Shown here: positions 44,532 to 56,048 of the stretch, piece by piece
How positions within the stretch are numbered: the stretch's first letter is position 1
Layout of the letters: the number at the start of each line of letters is the position of its first letter
Assembly: GCF_003410055.1 (NCBI RefSeq)
Contig: NZ_QUZK01000038.1
Location: 1 to 64,000 of the forward strand
Reading direction: 5' to 3'
DNA: 64,000 nt
From: Wenzhouxiangella sediminis
GTDB lineage: Bacteria; Pseudomonadota; Gammaproteobacteria; Xanthomonadales; Wenzhouxiangellaceae
The notes under the pieces: model-generated
Databases searched by the model: none
Told to the model about the DNA's origin: nothing
What the model saw: only the letters and a program-made list of their open reading frames with translations
Made by a program: the position numbers and the translations under genes

Positions 44532-46007
44532 TCAATCATCCTCTCTCAGTCCGAACATCAGCTCCACCGACCGCGTGTCCTCGGGACGCACCATGATGTG
44601 AACGTGGTCCCCCGCTTGCAGCACCGTGTCGGGTGTGACCGGCAGGGCTTCGCGTTCGCGCACCACCAGCAGGATGTCGGCACCGGCGGGCAGGGGCAGC
44701 ATACGCGCCGGCTGGCCGGTGACCAGGGCAGCGGGATGCAGGTTGAAGCTGATGATCTGAACCGGCAGGCTGTCGATGGCGTTGATTTCCAGCACCGGCG
44801 CCGGCCGTTCGACGCCGCCGCGCTCCACCCCGAACAGCGTCACTGCCCAGCGCACGGTCGCGCCCGGAATCAGCGCGTTGACCACGACTACGAAGAACAC
44901 CAGGTGGAACAGGGTCATGGCCTCCTCGACGCCGGCCAGCACCGGGTAGGTGGCCAGCAGGATGGGCACCGCGCCGCGCAGTCCCACCCATGAGATGAAG
45001 GCCGTTTCCTTCGCGCTGTAGCGAAACGGCAACAGGCAGGCGGCGACCATCACCGGGCGGGCCAGAAGCGCCAGGGCCAGCGCGACGACGAGTCCGCGCC
45101 AGCCGAAGGAAACCAGGATCTGCGGCACGGCGAGCAGGCCCAGCACCAGGAACATCGAGATCTGCGCCAGCCAGGCCAGGGCGTCGTGGACGCGCAGGAT
45201 GCCGGAGCGGTAGGGCAGGCGCTGGTTGCCCAGCATCAGCGCGGCGACGTAGACGGCAAGGAAGCCCGAGCCCATGAACAGGGTCGGCACGCCGAAGGCC
45301 AGCAGGGCCATGGCCAGGGTGAGGGCCGGATACAGGCCCGCCGCCGGCACCCGGATACGCCCGAGCAATTGCGAGCCGAGCCAGCCGATGGCCAGCCCGG
45401 CGCCGAGCCCGATCACCAGCTGCATCGCGACATGACCCAGGAAATTCGGCAGGCTGAAGGCCGTGTCGCCTATCAACTGGCTAGTCAGCGTCAGCGTGAG
45501 GATGACCGCCATCGGGTCATTGAGGCCGGATTCCAGTTCCAGTGTGGCGCCCACGCGCCGACTCAGCTGAACACCGGAGCCGCGCAGCGCCGAAAACACC
45601 GCCGCCGCATCGGTCGAAGAGACGATCGCGCCGAGCAGCAGCGCCATCATCCAGTCCAGGCCCAGGGACCAGGCCACCAGGGCGACGAGTGCGGCGGTGC
45701 CCACCACGGCCAGCGTGGCCAGAAGGGAAGCCGGCAGCAGGTGCTCTCGGACCTGGCGATAGGGGGTGTTGAGGCCGCCGTCGAAGAGAATCAGCACCAG
45801 ACCCATCGTGCCGATCCGGAAGGCCATTTCGAAATCGATGTACTCGTGCCCGAAGTGAGGCCCGACCAGTAACCCGATCAGCAGGAAGACCAGCACCACC
45901 GGGATGCCGATCTTCTCCGACGGCCGGCTGAACAGCACGCTGAGCACCAGCAGCAATCCCGCTGCCGTCAGCGCGAGTGCCGTACTGGCCGGTTCCGATT
46001 CGAACAC
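44532..46007 (-). CDS. NhaP/CvrA-type cation:proton antiporter
   Basis: 491 residues: twelve or so membrane spans (about 8-390) of the CPA1 Na+ or K+/H+ antiporter family, with GLVLILFDGGLNT (about 66-78) and SSTDAAAVFSALRGSG (about 129-144) carrying the transport-site residues. ELESGLNDPMAVIL (about 157-170) is the conserved Asn-Asp pair. The C-terminal part (about 400-480) is a TrkA-C/RCK-C-like domain, as in K+/H+ antiporter CvrA. It is convergent with nudL. Confidence 0.92.
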   Translation of the reverse strand: MFESEPASTALALTAAGLLLVLSVLFSRPSEKIGIPVVLVFLLIGLLVGPHFGHEYIDFEMAFRIGTMGLVLILFDGGLNTPYRQVREHLLPASLLATLAVVGTAALVALVAWSLGLDWMMALLLGAIVSSTDAAAVFSALRGSGVQLSRRVGATLELESGLNDPMAVILTLTLTSQLIGDTAFSLPNFLGHVAMQLVIGLGAGLAIGWLGSQLLGRIRVPAAGLYPALTLAMALLAFGVPTLFMGSGFLAVYVAALMLGNQRLPYRSGILRVHDALAWLAQISMFLVLGLLAVPQILVSFGWRGLVVALALALLARPVMVAACLLPFRYSAKETAFISWVGLRGAVPILLATYPVLAGVEEAMTLFHLVFFVVVVNALIPGATVRWAVTLFGVERGGVERPAPVLEINAIDSLPVQIISFNLHPAALVTGQPARMLPLPAGADILLVVREREALPVTPDTVLQAGDHVHIMVRPEDTRSVELMFGLREDD

Positions 46008-46161
46008 GCTTACTCTCCCCGTGGACTGGACGATTCATCATAACCAAAGGCAATGACAAATCGACCCGCCGGTGGGCTTCGACGCCTGCGCTTCCATTCC
46101 CGCCGAGAGCGTCCAGGCGGTAAACTCGGGGGCTGCCACCGAATCCGAGGACACGAGAGCC

Positions 46162-46914
46162 ATGCTTCAGAACATCGACCACGGCGACGGCATCGTCGAA
46201 CTCAGGCTCGACCGCCCGCCGGTCAATGCGCTCAACCCTGCGTTGGTCGCCGAGCTGGACGGCGCCATCGAGCAGGCCATCGAAGACGGCGCCCGCGCGC
46301 TGGTCATCTCGGGCCGCGAGGGCCTGTTCTCGGCCGGGCTCGACGTGCCCGAACTGCTCACGCTCGACGAGCAGGGCATGCGCGCCTTCTGGGAAGCCCT
46401 GTTCGGGTTGCTGGAACGGATCGCCCGCAGTCCCGTGCCGATCGTGACCGCACTGACCGGGCACAGCCCGGCGGGCGGCACCGTGATCGCCCTGTTCGCA
46501 GATTACCGCGTGCAGGCCGAGGGCGAGTTCCGGTTGGGGCTCAACGAAGTCCAGGTCGGACTGGTCGTGCCGCCGGTCATCCACCGCGCCCTGGTGCGTC
46601 TGATCGGCCCGTACCCGGCCGAACGCCACCTGGTCGCCGGCGAGATGATTCCCGCCGCCGAGGCGCTCGAATTGGGCATGGTCGACGAACTGGTGCCGCC
46701 CGGTGACGTCGTTGAGCGCGCGGTGGGCTGGTGCCGCGGCCTGCTCGAGTTGCCGCAGCACTCAATGACCGCCACCCGCAAGCTCTGCCGCGCCGAGTTG
46801 GGCGAACTGTTCGACAACCGCGACGCCCTCGACATCGACGCCTTCGTGGCCGGCTGGTTCGACGAGCAGACCCAGGCGACGCTCAGGCGGCTCGTGGAGA
46901 GATTGAAGGGCTGA
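46162..46914 (+). CDS. Enoyl-CoA hydratase/isomerase family protein
   Basis: A 250-residue crotonase-fold protein. FSAGLDVPELL (about 55-65) and TGHSPAGGTVIAL (about 99-111) form the oxyanion hole, with the second site in GLNEVQVGL. It lacks the paired GGG-ME-type glutamate pattern of true hydratases, fitting a delta-3,delta-2-enoyl-CoA isomerase-like function. TAAACT at 46121 gives a -10 with short leader. The 30-codon longer frame has no support. Confidence 0.85.
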   Translation: MLQNIDHGDGIVELRLDRPPVNALNPALVAELDGAIEQAIEDGARALVISGREGLFSAGLDVPELLTLDEQGMRAFWEALFGLLERIARSPVPIVTALTGHSPAGGTVIALFADYRVQAEGEFRLGLNEVQVGLVVPPVIHRALVRLIGPYPAERHLVAGEMIPAAEALELGMVDELVPPGDVVERAVGWCRGLLELPQHSMTATRKLCRAELGELFDNRDALDIDAFVAGWFDEQTQATLRRLVERLKG

Positions 46915-47005
46915 TCCCGTCGCCCGGTGCCGATTGCCCCCGCAGCCCGCGGGGGCTATGCTGAGTGGACCGCAATGACCGGAGCCCGACTCCGGGAGGT
47001 GTGTC

Positions 47006-47320
47006 ATGGTACAGGCCCAGTCGGATGACCGGCGGCGCTACCTGCGCTACCCACCGGACGAGACCGAAATCGTCCTTCTCCAGTTTTCCAACACGATCGC
47101 CAGCGAAGAGGTCTTCGAGCCCGAGACCGCCGGCCTGGTCGCCGAGGAATCGCGCGGCGGCCTGCGCATCGTCGTGCTCACCCGGGGACCGATCCGCTCG
47201 GTCGAGAAGGGTGCCCGCTGCGTGGTCCAGGTCGCCAACCTCGGACTGCAGGCGGCAGAGATCCGCTGGATGGACGAAATCGACGAGGATGTAGTGAAAC
47301 TCGGCGTCGAATTCGTCTGA
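47006..47320 (+). CDS. PilZ domain protein
   Basis: A 104-residue single-domain PilZ protein that could bind cyclic di-GMP. The first motif RRRYLRYP (about 9-16) fits RxxxR. The second, EESRGG (about 47-52), is a variant of (D/N)xSxxG with Glu in place of Asp/Asn, so binding is uncertain. It is convergent with the thioesterase gene. Confidence 0.8.
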   Translation: MVQAQSDDRRRYLRYPPDETEIVLLQFSNTIASEEVFEPETAGLVAEESRGGLRIVVLTRGPIRSVEKGARCVVQVANLGLQAAEIRWMDEIDEDVVKLGVEFV

Positions 47321-47323
47321 GTC

Positions 47324-47725
47324 TTATTGGGCGAGGTCGCGGATGCAGGTAGGCAGGGGAACGGGTTCGCCTTTCTTCTTGTCGATCCACACCAGCGTGC
47401 AGGTGGCGTCGGCGTAGACCGTCGCCTCACTGCCCTTTTCCGGGATCGACCGGATCTCGTGTTCGAGCTTGATCGAGGATCGCCCGGGCGAGAGCGGCCT
47501 GAGCGTCACCTCGACCGTTTCAGGCCAGTACATCGGCCGCCGGAAGTTGATGTTGATATTGGCCACCACCGGCCCCGTCTCGCCGTCCTGCCAGTGGCTG
47601 GGTACCGACTCCATCCACTGCGCCCGGCAGTCCTCGATGTAACGCAGGTAGACCACGTTGCTGACATGGCCGAATGCGTCCATGTCGCCCCAGCGGACGG
47701 GAAGTTGGATCATGAATTCGGGCAT
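47324..47725 (-). CDS. Hotdog-fold acyl-CoA thioesterase (YbgC/FadM-like)
   Basis: 133 residues of the 4-hydroxybenzoyl-CoA thioesterase fold. DMDAFGHVSNVVYLRYIEDCR (about 14-34, position only) has the conserved Asp of the acyl-CoA site. Substrate is unknown. It is followed, in the upstream direction, by the long repeat-rich spacer. Confidence 0.85.
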   Translation of the reverse strand: MPEFMIQLPVRWGDMDAFGHVSNVVYLRYIEDCRAQWMESVPSHWQDGETGPVVANININFRRPMYWPETVEVTLRPLSPGRSSIKLEHEIRSIPEKGSEATVYADATCTLVWIDKKKGEPVPLPTCIRDLAQ

Positions 47726-47775
47726 TGGCGGCTTCCGGTTGGCGATGCGGGTGATTGTAGCGCTAGGGCCTGATA

Positions 47776-47817
47776 GGTTTCAGGTTTCAGGTTTCAGGTT
47801 TCAGGTTTCAGGTTTCA
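47776..47817. repeat. GGTTTCA heptamer array, 6 units
   Basis: Six perfect GGTTTCA units, the reverse of the CCTGAAA family, followed by GG. Confidence 0.95.
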
Positions 47818-48011
47818 GGAAAAGAACCGCGCTGTTGCCCCGGACTTGATCCGGGGCCTTCCATCAGTTGGCGCCTCCGGTTGAAAGGTCCCGGCTCGGG
47901 GGCCGGGACGACGGTGCTTTTGTTGTTTTCCCGAACCCCGAACCCGGAACCCCGAACACCCCGCCCCCGAGCCATCGCGGCGAAGCCGCCCACCCGCGCA
48001 AGCAGTTGCCG

Positions 48012-48039
48012 CCTGAAACCTGAACCCTGAAACCTGAAA
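48012..48039. repeat. CCTGAAA heptamer array, 4 units
   Basis: Three perfect CCTGAAA units and one CCTGAAC, ending in CCTAG; inverted relative to 47776-47817. Confidence 0.9.
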
Positions 48040-48080
48040 CCTAGCGCATTCGGCAACGCACTCGCGGCTTCGCCAAGTGC

Positions 48081-48108
48081 CCCGGAACCCGGAACCCGGA
48101 ACCCGGAA
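48081..48108. repeat. CCCGGAA heptamer array, 4 units
   Basis: Four perfect CCCGGAA units followed by CCCG, ending 7 bases before the uvrA stop codon. Confidence 0.9.
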
Positions 48109-48117
48109 CCCGTTCTT

Positions 48118-50970
<2,853 letters not shown>

Positions 50971-51079
50971 TGATAGAGGCCGTAAATGCAAGACAAGCCT
51001 GCTAATATATCGCGCTCGGCGTGAGCGAATCAAAGCAATCCCGGAATTCTCCCGGATTGGCGCTCGACGGGATTCTGCG

Positions 51080-51108
51080 TTGACTGGCATGGGCTGGTCC
51101 TGTAGAAT
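51080..51108 (+). promoter_or_regulatory. Sigma-70 promoter for rplU-rpmA
   Basis: TTGACT, 17-base spacer, TAGAAT; a close consensus match ending 39 bases before the rplU ATG. Confidence 0.75.
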
Positions 51109-51147
51109 TCCCGCTCTTTACTGGCGAGTTTTTGCGGAGATTCATCC

Positions 51148-51459
51148 ATGTACGCGGTATTTTCCACCGGCGGCAAGCAGTACCGGGCCTCTGAAGGCGA
51201 CGTCCTGCGCGTCGAAAAGCTGGACGCCGAAAAAGGCGCCAAGGTCGAAATCGATCAGGTCCTGATGGTCGGTGAAGGCGATGACGTGCGCGTCGGCTCC
51301 CCGACGGTCGAGGGCGGCAAGGTGACCGCCGAAGTGGTCGACCACGGTCGCGGCGACAAGATCCGGATCATCAAGTTCAAGCGCCGCAAGCATCACATGA
51401 AGCAGATGGGTCACCGTCAGTACTACACCGAAATCAAGATCACCGGAATCGAGGGCTAA
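51148..51459 (+). CDS. rplU: Ribosomal protein bL21
   Basis: Large-subunit protein of 103 residues, starting [18 protein letters not shown] and ending with [11 protein letters not shown]...IKITGI, typical bL21. It binds 23S rRNA with bL20. rpmA follows after 3 bases. Confidence 0.97.
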   Translation: MYAVFSTGGKQYRASEGDVLRVEKLDAEKGAKVEIDQVLMVGEGDDVRVGSPTVEGGKVTAEVVDHGRGDKIRIIKFKRRKHHMKQMGHRQYYTEIKITGIEG

Positions 51460-51462
51460 GCA

Positions 51463-51723
51463 ATGGCTCATAAAAAGGCAGGCGGCTCGACTCGCAACGG
51501 CCGCGACTCCAATCCGAAATACCTGGGCGTGAAGCGCTACGGCGGCGAAGCCGTCCTGGCCGGCAACATCCTGGTCCGCCAGCGTGGCACCCGTTTCCAT
51601 GCCGGCGCCAACGTCGGTGTGGGCCGCGACCACACGCTGTTCGCCCTGGCCGACGGCAAGGTCAAGTTCGAACAGCGCGGCAAGCCCGTGCGCAAGTTCA
51701 TCTCGATCGAACCGGCCGAGTAA
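51463..51723 (+). CDS. rpmA: Ribosomal protein bL27
   Basis: 86-residue protein near the peptidyl-transferase centre. [19 protein letters not shown] is the conserved N-terminus with no extension to be cleaved. A strong terminator follows, and obgE, usually downstream in the same transcript, is separated by an inserted repeat element. Confidence 0.97.
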   Translation: MAHKKAGGSTRNGRDSNPKYLGVKRYGGEAVLAGNILVRQRGTRFHAGANVGVGRDHTLFALADGKVKFEQRGKPVRKFISIEPAE

Positions 51724-51776
51724 GCGCACGAGCAGCGAAAAGACTCGCATCCCGCCCCAAACCGGATGCCGAGACG

Positions 51777-51801
51777 GCCCCGCCTTCGAGCGGGGCTTTT
51801 T
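51777..51801 (+). terminator. Rho-independent terminator of rplU-rpmA
   Basis: GCCCCGC-6 nt-GCGGGGC stem followed by TTTTT, 53 bases after the rpmA stop. Confidence 0.9.
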
Positions 51802-51823
51802 CGTATCTGGGGGCGCGTCCTTT

Positions 51824-52010
51824 AAAACCTTTAAAACGCAAAGACGCTAAGCAGCAAAGAACGCGAAGAAAACCCAAGAAAATAATGGAATTCGATTCGA
51901 ATTTCCCGAATCGCGAAGCGGCCTAAGTGCTTGTTTTAAAATTCTATTTGATCTTTTATTCTTTACCTTTGCGTTCTTTGCCGCTTTGCGTCTTTGCGTT
52001 TTAAAGATTT
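51824..52010. repeat. Inverted 35-bp arms, best copy of the AAAGACGC family
   Basis: Left arm near 51824-51873 (CTTTAAAACGCAAAGACGC then CGCGAAGAAAA) and right arm near 51961-52010 (CTTTGCGTCTTTGCG then GTTTTAAAGATTTT) are inverted copies over about 35 bases with few mismatches. About 87 AT-rich bases lie between them. It occupies the rpmA-obgE spacer, splitting a normally continuous operon, and contains no ORF. Confidence 0.75.
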
Positions 52011-52048
52011 TGCTGCCTTCAGCCCCCGCCAACCCCACTACGACCGAG

Positions 52049-53110
<1,062 letters not shown>

Positions 53111-53196
53111 GTCCGCGTCCGGAATTTCCGGCTACGGTTTAACCCCTTCCCGTGCCCAGCCGCGTTGTTTGCAGTGTCACTCACTGGAGAATCGCG

Positions 53197-54798
53197 ATGC
53201 TCAGATTCGTTTCCATCCTTGTCAGCCTTTCCTGGTTCCTGCCGGCTTCGGCCTCGGTCGATTCGGTCACTGTCTTTCCCGACCGCGCCACGGTCACCCG
53301 GGTCTTCGAGGTCGATATCGAAGCCGGCTCGGGCAAGCTGACCCGCTCCGACCTGCCGATCGGCCTCTCGCGCGACAGCCTGCGCATTGCCGCCACCGGT
53401 CCGGATGGCCTGCGCCTGGGCGCCTACCAGCTCGAAACCGTGCGCGGCAGCGAGCGTGTCAGCGAGCGGGCCCGCGAGCTCGAGCGGCGACTGCAGGAAC
53501 TGCGCGATGAGATGAGCGGCGTCGACGACGACATCGAGGCCCGGGAGATGCAGCTCAGCCTCCTGCGTTCGCTGGCCAACGGGGCAGGGCAGGGCGACGG
53601 GAAGCTGTCCCTGGACGGTTGGAGTCAGGCGGTGGAAACGGTGGGCAGCGGCGCGGAAGAGGTGCTGTCGGCCCGCCGCCGGCTGCAGCTCGAGCGGCGC
53701 GAGCTGCAGAAAGAGGTCCAGCGCCTCGAGCAGGAGCTGGCCGACCTCGGCCAGAGGCAGCAGGACACCCTGGCGCTCGAGCTGGCCTACGAGAGCGCTT
53801 CGGCGGGCACGGCGCGTTTCACCGTCGAGTACACCGTCGGCGGTGCTTACTGGCGGCCCGTGTACGAGTGGCGCCTGGACACCGGGGCCGACGCACTGCA
53901 GATCGTCCAGTTCGCGGAAGTGCGTCAGCGCACCGGCGAGGACTGGTCGGATGCCGAACTGAGCCTGTCGCTCTCTCGCCCCTCGGCCGGCGGACGCCTG
54001 CCGGAGGTCTCGCCCTGGTGGATCGACGTCGTGCAGCCCGAGCCCGAGGGGAAAGCAGAGGATCTCGATCGAGTCCGGGTGACCGGCAGTCGTATCCAGC
54101 GTAGCGAAATGGAATTCGCCGCCGCCCCCGCCGCCGAGGCCGGCTGGGATTCGGCGGAACTCGTGGGCAATGAATACACCCAGGCCTACCGAGTGCCCGG
54201 CCGCGCCAGCGTGGCGGCCGACAACCAGCCGCACCGCTTCCGCCTGGACGAGCACCGGCTGGACGTCGCGCTGAGCGCGCGCACAGTGCCGCGCTACCAG
54301 CCGACGGTCTGGCTCTATGCCGAGGGCGACTGGGAAGGCGAACTCGCGCTGCCGCCGGGCTCCGTCACGCTCTACCAGGACGGCACCCTGGTCGGACAGA
54401 CGCGCTTCGTCGGCGTGGCGCCGGGCGAGGAACTGGCCTCGAGCTTCGGTGTCGACGACCGAATCACGGTGGAATACGAAATGGTGCGCGACGACCGCGC
54501 AACCGAGGGCATGCTGCGCAAGTCCAACGTGCTCACCCGCGTGCACCGCATCTCGGTCAGCAATGGCCATTCAAGAGCCATCGACCTGACCGTTTTCGAC
54601 GCCATGCCGGTCTCGCGCGACGAGCGCATCGAAGTCTCGCTGACCGATTCGAGCACCCGGCCCGATCGCCGCGACGTCGACGACAGGCCCGGCGTCCTGG
54701 CCTGGGACCGCGAAGTGTCGGCCGGCGGAGAACTGAATTTGACGGTGGGCTACCGGCTCAGCTTCCCGGAAGACCTGCCCGGCGTTCAGGGCTGGTAG
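53197..54798 (+). CDS. DUF4139 (MuiA-like) exported protein
   Basis: 533 residues with a signal peptide (MLRFVSILVSLSWFLPASA, before SVDSVTVFPD). DUF4140-type N-terminal domain (VTVFPDRATVTRVFEV), a coiled-coil (about 90-200, ELERRLQELRDEMSG and RLQLERRELQKEVQRLEQEL) and the C-terminal DUF4139 domain (YTVGGAYWRPVYEWRLDT; RTGEDWSDAELSLSL). Function is unknown. An unusual insertion (about 285-305) contains VRVTGSRIQRSE, the VTGSRI-type word seen at the plug start of many TonB-dependent receptors. TGGAGA before ATG 53197 decides the start. Confidence 0.85.
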   Translation: MLRFVSILVSLSWFLPASASVDSVTVFPDRATVTRVFEVDIEAGSGKLTRSDLPIGLSRDSLRIAATGPDGLRLGAYQLETVRGSERVSERARELERRLQELRDEMSGVDDDIEAREMQLSLLRSLANGAGQGDGKLSLDGWSQAVETVGSGAEEVLSARRRLQLERRELQKEVQRLEQELADLGQRQQDTLALELAYESASAGTARFTVEYTVGGAYWRPVYEWRLDTGADALQIVQFAEVRQRTGEDWSDAELSLSLSRPSAGGRLPEVSPWWIDVVQPEPEGKAEDLDRVRVTGSRIQRSEMEFAAAPAAEAGWDSAELVGNEYTQAYRVPGRASVAADNQPHRFRLDEHRLDVALSARTVPRYQPTVWLYAEGDWEGELALPPGSVTLYQDGTLVGQTRFVGVAPGEELASSFGVDDRITVEYEMVRDDRATEGMLRKSNVLTRVHRISVSNGHSRAIDLTVFDAMPVSRDERIEVSLTDSSTRPDRRDVDDRPGVLAWDREVSAGGELNLTVGYRLSFPEDLPGVQGW

Positions 54799-54823
54799 GG
54801 TTCCGCCCTGAATGATGCGGGTA

Positions 54824-54860
54824 TGCCAGCACATGATGGCAGTGCTATCATGTGCTGGCA
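54824..54860. promoter_or_regulatory. Operator/promoter of the FitAB-like pair
   Basis: TGCCAGCACATGAT and its perfect inverse ATCATGTGCTGGCA, 14-bp arms with 9-base spacer. A -10 candidate TATCAT (54846-54851) overlaps the right arm, so a bound antitoxin would block transcription. The same hairpin could end the upstream gene. Confidence 0.75.
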
Positions 54861-54884
54861 CTTTTCACCAAAAGGGTGAGCGAG

Positions 54885-55118
54885 ATGGCCAGTTTGAGCG
54901 TCAGGCGTCTGGACGACGAGACTCTGGAGTTACTGCGGGTCCGTGCGGCCCGGCACGGGGTCTCCATGGAGGAAGAGGTCCGGCGGATCATTCACCAGGC
55001 CGTCGTCACCCCCGAACGTGTGGGCGACCTGGCCGTCGAGTTCTTTGGTGAGGCCCACGGTGCAAGCCTGGAGTTGCCTGAGCGCACACCTCACGAGCCG
55101 CTCGAACTGGATTCGTGA
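54885..55118 (+). CDS. FitA-like ribbon-helix-helix antitoxin
   Basis: A 77-residue antitoxin. N-terminal ribbon-helix-helix fold (MASLSVRRLDDETLELLRVRAARHGVSMEEEVRRII) given as positions 1-36, with the FitA-type start; the C-terminal tail (ELPERTPHEPLELDS) would wrap the toxin. Longer frame starts 11 codons upstream inside the operator, so ATG 54885 is preferred. It overlaps the toxin by GTGA. Confidence 0.85.
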   Translation: MASLSVRRLDDETLELLRVRAARHGVSMEEEVRRIIHQAVVTPERVGDLAVEFFGEAHGASLELPERTPHEPLELDS

Positions 55119-55531
55119 TCCTGCTCGACACCAACGTGCTTTCGGAGGTCATGAAGGCCCGCCCGCAGGCAGGCGTGATTGCCTGGCTCAACGAGCTGCA
55201 AGCCTCGCGATTGTGGCTGAGCGCGATCACGATCGCCGAGATCGAGTACGGTCTTCACGCCATGCCGGACGGGGCTCGCCATCGAACGCTCAGATACCGG
55301 TTCGAGGGCTTCGTGGAAGCGGCATTTCCCGGCCGGATACTGGAATTCGACTACCCGGCGGCAAAGATCTACGGTGAAGTCATGGCCAGTCGCAGAGCTG
55401 GCGGGCGGCCGATGAGCGTGCCGGACGGGCAGATCGCCTCGATCGCATTGAGCCGTGGGCTCAAACTGGCCACGCGCAATACCCGTGATTTCGAGGATTG
55501 CGGGCTGGATCTGGTCAATCCGTTCGCCTGA
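55115..55531 (+). CDS. PIN-domain toxin, FitB/VapC-like
   Basis: 138 residues, GTG start inside the antitoxin stop. PIN signatures: D5 in LLDTNVLSE, E43-type acid in ITIAEIEYG, D104 in MSVPDGQIASIAL and the RNTRDFEDCGLDLVNPF end typical of FitB. It is expected to cleave RNA when unbound. The shared terminator at 55555 closes both this gene and rpsT. Confidence 0.9.
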   Translation: MILLDTNVLSEVMKARPQAGVIAWLNELQASRLWLSAITIAEIEYGLHAMPDGARHRTLRYRFEGFVEAAFPGRILEFDYPAAKIYGEVMASRRAGGRPMSVPDGQIASIALSRGLKLATRNTRDFEDCGLDLVNPFA

Positions 55532-55554
55532 TTGCGTAAACCTTGCAGGCAAAG

Positions 55555-55585
55555 AAAAAGCCGCGCTTACGAGGCGCGGCTTTTT
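55555..55585. terminator. Bidirectional Rho-independent terminator
   Basis: AAAAA-GCCGCGC-7 nt-GCGCGGC-TTTTT, symmetrical, between the convergent toxin gene and rpsT. Confidence 0.92.
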
Positions 55586-55611
55586 CGTGTTCGGCTTGTG
55601 CCCGAGCGGGT

Positions 55612-55875
55612 TCAGCCCATCGAACGGATGTGCTGATTCAGCCGCGACTTGTGGCGGGCGGCCTTGTTGGCGTGCATGATGCCCTTCGACACGGAACTGT
55701 CGATGGCCGGCACGGCCGACTTGTAGGCTTCCTCGGCGGCGTTCTTGTCGCCCGACTCGATGGCGCGCAGCACCTGCTTGATCTTGGTGCGCACGTAGGA
55801 GCGCTGCGAGGCGTTATGCTGCCGATTCTTCTCGGCCTGGCGGGCACGCTTCCGGGCGGATACGCTATTGGCCAC
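55612..55875 (-). CDS. rpsT: Ribosomal protein bS20
   Basis: 87-residue small-subunit protein. MANSVSARKRARQAEKNRQHN start and KGIMHANKAARHKSRLNQH end are typical. The start codon is GTG with AGGAG at 7-base spacing. In E. coli rpsT also uses a non-ATG start (UUG), which serves in its autoregulation. Confidence 0.97.
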   Translation of the reverse strand: MANSVSARKRARQAEKNRQHNASQRSYVRTKIKQVLRAIESGDKNAAEEAYKSAVPAIDSSVSKGIMHANKAARHKSRLNQHIRSMG

Positions 55876-55921
55876 TTGGAATCTCCTAAGAAAATACGAT
55901 CAGTGTTTAATCAAGCCGGGT

Positions 55922-55950
55922 ATTATCGGGCGAAGGCGGCTGCGAGTCAA
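55922..55950 (-). promoter_or_regulatory. Sigma-70 promoter for rpsT
   Basis: Minus strand TTGACT, 17-base spacer, GATAAT; near consensus. GC-alternating DNA lies immediately upstream of the -35. Confidence 0.7.
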
Positions 55951-56002
55951 GGGCGCGCGCGTGGCGCGCGCGCGGGGTTCAGGTTTCAGGTTTCAGGTTT
56001 CA
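55951..56002. repeat. Alternating CG run plus GGTTTCA array between rpsT and murJ
   Basis: GCGCGCGCG (55953-55961) and GGCGCGCGCGCGGGG (55962-55976) are followed by three GGTTTCA units at 55982-56002. The run could adopt Z-DNA under supercoiling and lies between two divergent promoters. Confidence 0.8.
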
Positions 56003-56048
56003 GGGCGGGTCTGTCTGGCCTGGGAGCCCCGATCAGGAGTGCGGCGCC

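Larger units (their letters stand above)
47726..48117. repeat. Mosaic repeat spacer between thioesterase and uvrA
   Basis: No gene. From left: TTTCAGG array (six GGTTTCA units, 47776-47817), a 21-bp palindrome GCCCCGGA-5 nt-TCCGGGGC (47837-47857), a 22-bp palindrome GTCCCGGC-6 nt-GCCGGGAC (47888-47909), degenerate CCCGAAC units (47930-47963), inverted CCTGAAA units (48012-48039) and a CCCGGAA array (48081-48108, four units). The two heptamer arrays face each other in inverted orientation with the palindromes between them. Confidence 0.85.

Noticed and set aside
50971-51147. LexA/SOS box upstream of uvrA
   Set aside because: No CTG-N10-CAG-type or Xanthomonas-type palindrome could be found in the divergent region.
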